From positions 1 through 64,000 of the forward strand of contig JALNWK010000006.1 of assembly GCA_023230925.1 (NCBI GenBank): a DNA stretch of 64,000 nt. Direction: 5' to 3'. Both the position numbers and the translations under genes were made by a program. Origin of the DNA: Limnochordia bacterium. GTDB lineage: Bacteria; Bacillota; Limnochordia; DUMW01. How positions within the stretch are numbered: the first letter of the stretch is position 1; every line of letters begins with the position of its first letter. This document shows, in pieces, positions 59,219 to 64,000 of this stretch. Below the pieces are notes generated by a model that was given only the letters and a program-made list of their open reading frames with translations, made no database searches and was not told the DNA's origin.

Positions 59219-60001
59219 ATGATTGTCATTGTGGCTGGTCTTGTGTTCGGCGCGGTTTTTCTGGCGACTTCCAGTGGTTGGCCCTATCTTGAACGTATCT
59301 GGCGGTGGATACAACCCTTAGGTAAAAACCCCCTTTTCCTTGGATTAGGGGTGTTTCTGGTGGTGTATGCACTACGGGGCAGTATTAGTCTAGGTCTGTT
59401 GCTTTCATTGAGTATTGTTAGCGCAGTAAAGGTAAAATCGATGTACTTGCGAAGACGCCGTTTTCATGCATTGGATAGTCAGTTAGCCGATGGTCTTCTG
59501 TTATTGTCAAACGGCCTCAAAGCAGGTTTTAGTCTACGCCAAGCCCTGGAGATGGTGGGGCGGGAAATGGCAGATCCCTTGGGAGCTGAGATACGGGTGC
59601 TGGTCCATGAACTGGACCTAGGAATTTCGTTGCCCGAGGCCATGCGCCGTTTTTCTATTTCAGCGGAGCATCCAGATGTAGAGCTGGCTGTTACCGCTAT
59701 TCTTGTACAGCGGGTGACTGGGGGCAATTTGGCCGTAGCCTTAGAGCGGATCGCCGGTACGATAAATGAACGTAGGCGGTTAGTCGGTAAGGTGCGGGCT
59801 ATGACAAGCCAAGGCCGCCTTACAGGGGTGATTATTTCCTTGATGCCTGTAGTCTTGATGCTATTGCTTTTGCTCATCGCTCCGGACTTTGTGGCACCGC
59901 TGCTCTTTACTACCCAAGGGCGCTTACTGCTCACTCTAGGGGCCATGATGCAAGCCATCGGAGCGTTGTTGGTATGGCGGATTTGCTCTGTGGAATTGTA
60001 G
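59219..60001 (+). CDS. tadB: Pilus inner-membrane platform protein TadB
   Basis: A 260-residue protein with T2SSF-type topology: N-terminal membrane segments, then QLADGLLLLSNGLKAGFSLR and QALEMVGREMADPLGAEIRV with the conserved ELDLGISLPEAMRRFS, then VILVQRVTGGNLAVALERIA and C-terminal segments. Such platforms connect the ATPase with the pilus base. I chose ATG 59219 with AAAAGGAGGTGGTGATC upstream, rather than ATG 59183. Confidence 0.92.
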   Translation: MIVIVAGLVFGAVFLATSSGWPYLERIWRWIQPLGKNPLFLGLGVFLVVYALRGSISLGLLLSLSIVSAVKVKSMYLRRRRFHALDSQLADGLLLLSNGLKAGFSLRQALEMVGREMADPLGAEIRVLVHELDLGISLPEAMRRFSISAEHPDVELAVTAILVQRVTGGNLAVALERIAGTINERRRLVGKVRAMTSQGRLTGVIISLMPVVLMLLLLLIAPDFVAPLLFTTQGRLLLTLGAMMQAIGALLVWRICSVEL

Positions 60002-60056
60002 TGGAACGTCAATGGAATAGAAAGGGTTCTATTTAGTGAGCGAGTATTCCTATAGA

Positions 60057-60093
60057 AAGGCGGTGTGGCGACCTTTGGTCGCTTAATTCTATG
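60057..60093 (+). promoter_or_regulatory. tadC initiation region with hairpin between Shine-Dalgarno and ATG
   Basis: AAAGGCGGTG (60056-60065; nine of ten match the ideal sequence) is followed by GCGACC-TTT-GGTCGC (60068-60082), a perfect six-pair stem, and the ATG at 60091. Without the hairpin two plus eight bases separate the ribosome site and start. The same layout is seen before pyrD, purH, rpoZ and def. Confidence 0.6.
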
Positions 60094-60948
60094 CAGGTTA
60101 TCCTGGTTGGTATTTTAGTCGGTTCTGCTGTATTCTTTGCGGTTGCGGGAATACTACCCTCGGAGCAAAGAACCAGAAGACTTCTCAATTGCAAGCAGCA
60201 AGAGACTGTCTATGGTCATCTGAAGACACCATGGCGTGTTCTACTGGAGATCGTCTGCGGGATGGGGCGGCTCTGTCGGCATATACTTCCTAAAAGCTAC
60301 CTAGGCAAATGTCAGGATTTATTAATAATGGCAGGAGAACCCTTGGGGATTGATGTATACTGCGGACTTGGTGTTGTTGTACTATGCTTAGCCATGGGTT
60401 TTGGCCTGGCAGCATCAAATTGGATGGTTACCTTCTTTGCTATTATTCTAGGGTTAGTCTCCATGCGGATATGGCTTGTGGCCATGGTTCGGCGCAGAAG
60501 AAACTGCATATCCCGGACACTACCCTTTGCTTTGGATCTCTTAACCATCTGTGGAGAGGCGGGACTCGGTTTTGATAGTGCATTGTCCCGCTATGTGGAA
60601 AGCAGCGACGAGGGACCACTTAGGGAAGAGTTTGTGGGACTCCTCCAAGATATGCGGTCGGGAAAGTCACGGTATCAGGCGTTGAAGGATTTTGCCGAGC
60701 GACTAAAAAGTCCTGAGATAGACTCCTTTTGCCTGACGATGATGCAGGCTGATCAACTAGGGACTAGTATTGGCACTGTGTTGCGGATGCTGGCAGATCA
60801 AACTAGAACACGCAGGAGTCAGCAAATAGAAGGTCTAGCCATGCGGGCGCCTGTTAAGATGCTATTTCCCCTATTATTCTTCGTCTTTCCTGCGGTTTTC
60901 ATCGTCTTCTTTGGTCCTATTTTGCTAAATGGTCTTTTCCTTACCTGA
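60091..60948 (+). CDS. tadC: Pilus inner-membrane platform protein TadC
   Basis: The 285-residue protein has the T2SSF fold: two central membrane segments, RRNCISRTLPFALDLLTICG and EAGLGFDSALSRYVESSDEG, ALKDFAERLKSPEIDSFCLT with ADQLGTSIGTVLRMLADQTR, and two C-terminal segments with VKMLFPLLFFVFPAVFIVFF. It partners TadB under the CpaF ATPase. It is the last recognisable gene of the Tad island; no terminator was seen behind it. Confidence 0.93.
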   Translation: MQVILVGILVGSAVFFAVAGILPSEQRTRRLLNCKQQETVYGHLKTPWRVLLEIVCGMGRLCRHILPKSYLGKCQDLLIMAGEPLGIDVYCGLGVVVLCLAMGFGLAASNWMVTFFAIILGLVSMRIWLVAMVRRRRNCISRTLPFALDLLTICGEAGLGFDSALSRYVESSDEGPLREEFVGLLQDMRSGKSRYQALKDFAERLKSPEIDSFCLTMMQADQLGTSIGTVLRMLADQTRTRRSQQIEGLAMRAPVKMLFPLLFFVFPAVFIVFFGPILLNGLFLT

Positions 60949-61189
60949 TATTCAGAAGGTATTTGTCGATCGACGTGGAAGTAATTACTTAAAATGGATT
61001 GGAGATGGATGGAGTCCACTGTCCTTATGGGCAAGGGGACGATCTCGGTCAGGTGTGTTTCCGGAATCTGTACCATGCCGGATAACTAGGCGGGCCGTTC
61101 TACTGGTTCATAGTCAATCTAGCATTGGGTGATTCGTGCTAGGTGAGTTGTGGCGGCTGCCTAATCGAACGTTTAGTGAAGGTGTTAGG
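60949..61189. other. Gap between tadC and thiN, no supported gene
   Basis: 240 bases with no feature I can defend. One frame (about 60929-61132) is open but gives no family-like text, and a short 27-codon frame from TTG 60998 (EMDGVHCPYGQGDDLGQ) lacks a ribosome site. It marks the right edge of the Tad insertion. Confidence 0.4.
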
Positions 61190-61834
61190 ATGGACTATGC
61201 TGATTATTCCGTGGTTTTGACCAACGGGACGGTTTCCGATTTGACGTTTTACCGACCGTTCTTGGAGGAGGCAAATTTTATCATTGCCGCAGATGGGGGA
61301 GCTACTATCGCAACAAGGTTAGGCGTGCGCCCATCGGTGCTTATTGGTGACTTTGATTCCCTTCCTGAAGAGGACCAAGACGTTCTTTCAGCTCAGGAGG
61401 TAAAGGTGATTAGGTATCCGGTCCATAAAGATAAGACAGATAGTCACTTGGCTGTTGAGTATGCTCTGAAACTATCACCAAGGAACATTATTATACTGGG
61501 GCCCTTGAGGGGCCGGCTTGATCATACTCTAGCTAATGTGGGCCTATTGTTTTTGATTCGCTCGGCTGGGAAAAAGGGTTATCTTGTGGATGAGACTAAC
61601 TTCTGTCAGCTGAGTGGAAGTGAATGTTGGATTACAGGAAATATTGGACAGTTGGTATCTCTAATTCCTTTGTCCGAGGAGGTCAAAGGAGTATCTACTA
61701 TTGGGTTGGGTTATCCTTTAACGGGTTCTACGTTAAGGCGATGTGATTCCCTGGGGGTAAGTAACTTTCTTGTCGAGGCACAGGCACGGGTTGCGGTAAC
61801 TAGTGGTGACTTGCTCATTGTCCAGGTTCGATAA
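61190..61834 (+). CDS. thiN: Thiamine diphosphokinase
   Basis: Transfers pyrophosphate from ATP to thiamine. The 214-residue protein has FIIAADGGATIATRLGVRPS, VLIGDFDSLPEED, YPVHKDKTDSHLAVEYALKL (metal-binding KDKTD) and IILGPLRGRLDHTLANVGLL, all strongly family-like. The start is ATG 61190 with GAAGGTG upstream. It resumes the Bacillus order after rpe. Confidence 0.93.
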   Translation: MDYADYSVVLTNGTVSDLTFYRPFLEEANFIIAADGGATIATRLGVRPSVLIGDFDSLPEEDQDVLSAQEVKVIRYPVHKDKTDSHLAVEYALKLSPRNIIILGPLRGRLDHTLANVGLLFLIRSAGKKGYLVDETNFCQLSGSECWITGNIGQLVSLIPLSEEVKGVSTIGLGYPLTGSTLRRCDSLGVSNFLVEAQARVAVTSGDLLIVQVR

Positions 61835-61901
61835 GTCGCGAATGTCAACCGCGAGACAGTCTATTTTAACCTGTGGCATCAATATGGAAGGGGGAAGGAA
61901 A

Positions 61902-62060
61902 ATGCCAAAGAAGTGTAAAGATTGCGGCGCCGAGAGCCCAAACTGGGAGACTACATGCAAAAGCTGTGGAGCGGATTTTCCACCGTTGCTGAAGCAGGTT
62001 GAACCGGAGAAGAAGAAAAAAGGTCTGTTTGGTAAGCTATTCGGCAAAAAGGACGAATGA
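61902..62060 (+). CDS. Small zinc-ribbon protein
   Basis: A 52-residue protein with two CxxC pairs (KKCKDCGAES, TTCKSCGADF) forming one zinc ribbon, then a lysine-rich linker and the amphipathic end KKGLFGKLFGKKDE, which could touch membranes or nucleic acid. Family unknown; such small zinc-ribbon proteins are frequent in Bacillota. The ATG has GGGGGAAGGAAA upstream. A terminator hairpin follows 33 bases after the stop. Confidence 0.7.
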   Translation: MPKKCKDCGAESPNWETTCKSCGADFPPLLKQVEPEKKKKGLFGKLFGKKDE

Positions 62061-62093
62061 GATCGGCTCGTATTTATTAGTTTCTATGGACTT

Positions 62094-62146
62094 AGCGTTT
62101 CATCACACGATGGTGTTCTACTGTGGGGTGAGACGCTATTATTTTT
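62094..62146 (+). terminator. Probable intrinsic terminator after the zinc-ribbon gene
   Basis: AGCGTTTCATCAC (62094-62106) pairs, with some G-T pairs and a small bulge, with GTGGGGTGAGACGCT (62123-62137), and ATTATTTTT follows. It separates thiN and the zinc-ribbon gene from the HD gene. Confidence 0.65.
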
Positions 62147-62180
62147 CGTGAGAACACCTTATGTACTGGGAGGTCCAGCA

Positions 62181-63446
62181 ATGCTGGTTAGAGATCCTAT
62201 TCACGGGGACATTTACTTAACGGAGGAAGAGACCCGGGTACTGGATACTGCCCCCATGCAAAGACTGCGGGGTATCAAGCAGTTAGGCATGGCGTACTTG
62301 GTCTATCCCGGTTGCATGCACACTCGTTTCGAACACTGCTTGGGCACTTTGGCCATGGCCCAGAGAATTCTAGAAGCCCTGATGCGTAATGGATATCGCA
62401 TTTCCCAGGAAGAACAGTGTCTAGTGCGTATGTCCGCCTTGGTCCATGATATCTCCCATATTCCCTTTGGGCATACCTTCGAGGACGAACGGGCGATTTT
62501 CCCCCGCCATGACTCCAAGGAACGGGTGATGTCGTTCCTTGAACGAGGAGACTTGCAGACTCTATTAGGTAAGTACGGTCTTCTGCAGCATGTCCTTTCG
62601 ATTATCTTAAGACAGCCCAATAGTCCCTTTGCTCCCTGGGTGGGTGAGATCGTATCTAGTACTTTGGATGCGGATCTTCTGGATTACTTAAGGCGGGATG
62701 CGTATTACTCCGGTTTGTCTCAAACCTATGATGACCGCATCATCGATCATTTTGTGATTTGCGATGGGAAACTTGCGATAAACATGCAAAAACATGGGAT
62801 GGATCGCCCCGATATTCGCTCCGAAATCCTTCATCTGCTTCGCATGAGGTACGTCCTTACGGAACGGGTCTACTATCATCATACAAAAGTCGTAGCTGGC
62901 GCCATGCTCTCTAAGGCTTTGGAGTTAGCAAAAGTCGATGTAAGGGATCTGTACTCCCTGGGGGATTGGCAGCTTCTTGACTACCTTCTGCAGGTGAGTC
63001 GGTATAAAGGGATCCCAGGCGTGAAGCGGCTTGTTAAACGACTAACAAGCCGGGATTTACTAAAGCGGGCCTACGTGATATCGCTGGCTACGGTATCGCC
63101 ACGCAAGCAAGCGCATCTAATCTCCCTCTATTCTCATCCCCGAGGAATTAGGCTAAAGACCGAGCGAGAGATTGCAAGAAGCCTGGCACTGGAGGAAGAT
63201 GAGGTTATAATCTACTGTCCACCTAAGACTGCTCTGCAGGAGACAGCAGTCTTAGTTAACTCAGCGGCCGGTCTACGACCTTTGAACACACCTGGATTCT
63301 GTGAGGAAGCCAACATAGCGCTGCTGGAGAGTCAGTATGAAGCGCTATGGCGTCTGTATGTCTTTGCCCCGAAAGAAAAACGGGCCGACGTCCGGAGGAT
63401 ATGTCAATCCCTCTTCAATCTCCCTAGTGAGTATCAATTCAGCTAG
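62181..63446 (+). CDS. HD-domain phosphohydrolase (SAMHD1/dGTPase-like)
   Basis: The 421-residue protein opens with VRDPIHGDIYLTEEETRVLD, typical for this family, and shows the HD metal motif: HTRFEHCLGTLAMAQRI, SALVHDISHIPFGHTFEDE, and SSTLDADLLDYLRRDAYYSG, the text of dNTP/other nucleotide phosphohydrolases related to SAMHD1. The exact substrate is unknown. The start is ATG 62181 behind GGGAGG; a GTG at 62148 lies within the terminator tail. A TATAAT at 63499-63504 after it may begin the next transcript. Confidence 0.85.
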   Translation: MLVRDPIHGDIYLTEEETRVLDTAPMQRLRGIKQLGMAYLVYPGCMHTRFEHCLGTLAMAQRILEALMRNGYRISQEEQCLVRMSALVHDISHIPFGHTFEDERAIFPRHDSKERVMSFLERGDLQTLLGKYGLLQHVLSIILRQPNSPFAPWVGEIVSSTLDADLLDYLRRDAYYSGLSQTYDDRIIDHFVICDGKLAINMQKHGMDRPDIRSEILHLLRMRYVLTERVYYHHTKVVAGAMLSKALELAKVDVRDLYSLGDWQLLDYLLQVSRYKGIPGVKRLVKRLTSRDLLKRAYVISLATVSPRKQAHLISLYSHPRGIRLKTEREIARSLALEEDEVIIYCPPKTALQETAVLVNSAAGLRPLNTPGFCEEANIALLESQYEALWRLYVFAPKEKRADVRRICQSLFNLPSEYQFS

Positions 63447-63498
63447 AAAAGCTGGTATTGCCAGCCGGAAAGGCCTGTTCGTTTAAGTGCCAGAATAG

Positions 63499-63504
63499 TA
63501 TAAT
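63499..63504 (+). promoter_or_regulatory. Possible -10 box before the ApbE-like gene
   Basis: TATAAT at 63499-63504, 27 bases before the proposed GTG start. No convincing -35 box lies 16-18 bases upstream, so this is tentative. Confidence 0.35.
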
Positions 63505-63530
63505 GGCCTTGGTAATGGGGAGTGGAGATT

Positions 63531-64000
63531 GTGGAGAATGCAGTTAAGGTACGGAGAGTGATTTTCCTAGTTATCATATGTATAGCCTTAATAATTGGAG
63601 GGGCCTTCCGCTATTTATCCTCTAATCTGGTGAATGCTCCAAAGACTGCTGTAATCCGGGAATTCCTGATGGATACCCTCGTAGAAATCCAGGTAGAGGA
63701 ACATGATCAGGAAAAGGCGGTCTTGGCTATGGATAGAATGCGTAGCCTTGCCCTTGTGTTCGATCCTCACTCCGGTGATATAGCGCGGATTAATGATTCT
63801 TTTGGGCCTGTGCATGTTTCCGATGAGGTCTATGAATTGCTAGAACTGGTTTTGGCCTATAGCCCGGTTACCCAAGGTGGGTTCAATATCACCATAGGAA
63901 GCTTGATTGAATTGTGGGGATTCACTGAGGACACCCCGTCGGTACCTGAGGCCGGTGTCCTTGCTGGCGTCGTATCCGAAATTGCTTCTTTTGGGTTTAC
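63531..64000 (+). CDS. apbE: ApbE-like FAD:protein FMN transferase, partial at window end
   Basis: The frame from GTG 63531 (GTGGAG upstream) stays open to the window edge. It begins with an N-terminal membrane segment (VIFLVIICIALIIGGAF), then FLMDTLVEIQVEEHDQEKAV, AMDRMRSLALVFDPHSGDIA, RINDSFGPVHVSDEVYELLE, LVLAYSPVTQGGFNITIGSL and ELWGF, the N-terminal half of ApbE-family flavin transferases. The first motif reads MDT where MGT is common. The remaining domain, including the metal site, is outside the window, so function cannot be confirmed. Confidence 0.8.
   Translation, partial: MENAVKVRRVIFLVIICIALIIGGAFRYLSSNLVNAPKTAVIREFLMDTLVEIQVEEHDQEKAVLAMDRMRSLALVFDPHSGDIARINDSFGPVHVSDEVYELLELVLAYSPVTQGGFNITIGSLIELWGFTEDTPSVPEAGVLAGVVSEIASFGF

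Noticed and set aside
60929..61132. Open frame between tadC and thiN as a small gene
   Set aside because: No ribosome site and no family-like text; its first part is out-of-frame tadC sequence.
1..64000. CRISPR array
   Set aside because: No series of regularly spaced direct repeats was seen anywhere in the window, and no cas-like gene.

Overview
The window looks like a chromosome segment of a spore-forming Bacillota, probably a deep-branching, uncultured lineage (a Limnochordia-like class would fit, but this is inference). Supporting genes are spo0A, the ylyA-type DksA protein, remA, rqcH, a DUF5665 protein, pyrR, a PRPP riboswitch and PASTA-kinase/PP2C genes. Two features more typical of Actinobacteria are also present: an actinobacterial-type IHF gene, and an fhaA-fhaB-PP2C-rodA-pbpA-kinase cluster.

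Layout. 1-3398 is a decayed accessory zone. It holds a broken gene of unknown function, a frameshifted ExeA/TniB-like transposition ATPase, a truncated zinc-ribbon gene, a probably intact Phd/RelE-type toxin-antitoxin pair, and the wreck of an ABC exporter ATPase. 3399-11651 carries DUF5665, ylyA, lspA, rluD and the pyrimidine operon pyrR-B-C-F-K-D, then a small GDT1-type membrane protein. 11664-20918 holds a membrane serine protease, purE, a multiply frameshifted ccdA, an ABC-2 exporter pair, and a PRPP-riboswitch-controlled purM-N-H-D unit. 20890-27669 runs rqcH, an orphan solute-binding protein fused to a DUF1349 domain, a three-gene locus resembling a CmdTAC toxin-antitoxin-chaperone phage-defence system, and a TPR protein.

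27783-51492 is the housekeeping block: Ca-ATPase, yicC, mihF, remA, gmk, rpoZ, priA, def, fmt, DUF116, Zn-peptidase, rsmB, spo0A, an odd fused permease, tRNA-Pro, rlmN, fhaA, fhaB, prpC, rodA/ftsW, pbpA, prkC, rsgA and rpe. 51543-60948 is a Tad/Flp pilus island with its own promoter, a Flp pilin with a TTG start, and a CpaE-CpaF fusion. The backbone resumes with thiN, then a small zinc-ribbon protein, an HD phosphohydrolase and the start of an ApbE-like gene that runs off the end.

The backbone follows the order remembered for Bacillus subtilis (ylyA-lspA-rluD-pyr ... yloA-yloB-yloC-remA-gmk-rpoZ-priA-def-fmt-rsmB-rlmN-prpC-prkC-rsgA-rpe-thiN). Departures from that order therefore mark insertions: the pur/ABC block, the solute-binding/CmdTAC block, the spo0A/permease block and the Tad island.

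The most interesting observations are the CmdTAC-like locus with an apparently frameshifted toxin, five genes whose Shine-Dalgarno and start codon are separated by a hairpin, the CpaE-CpaF fusion, the solute-binding/DUF1349 fusion, and a permease lacking the expected EAA loop. All calls were made by eye from translated sequence; no database search or folding program was run.
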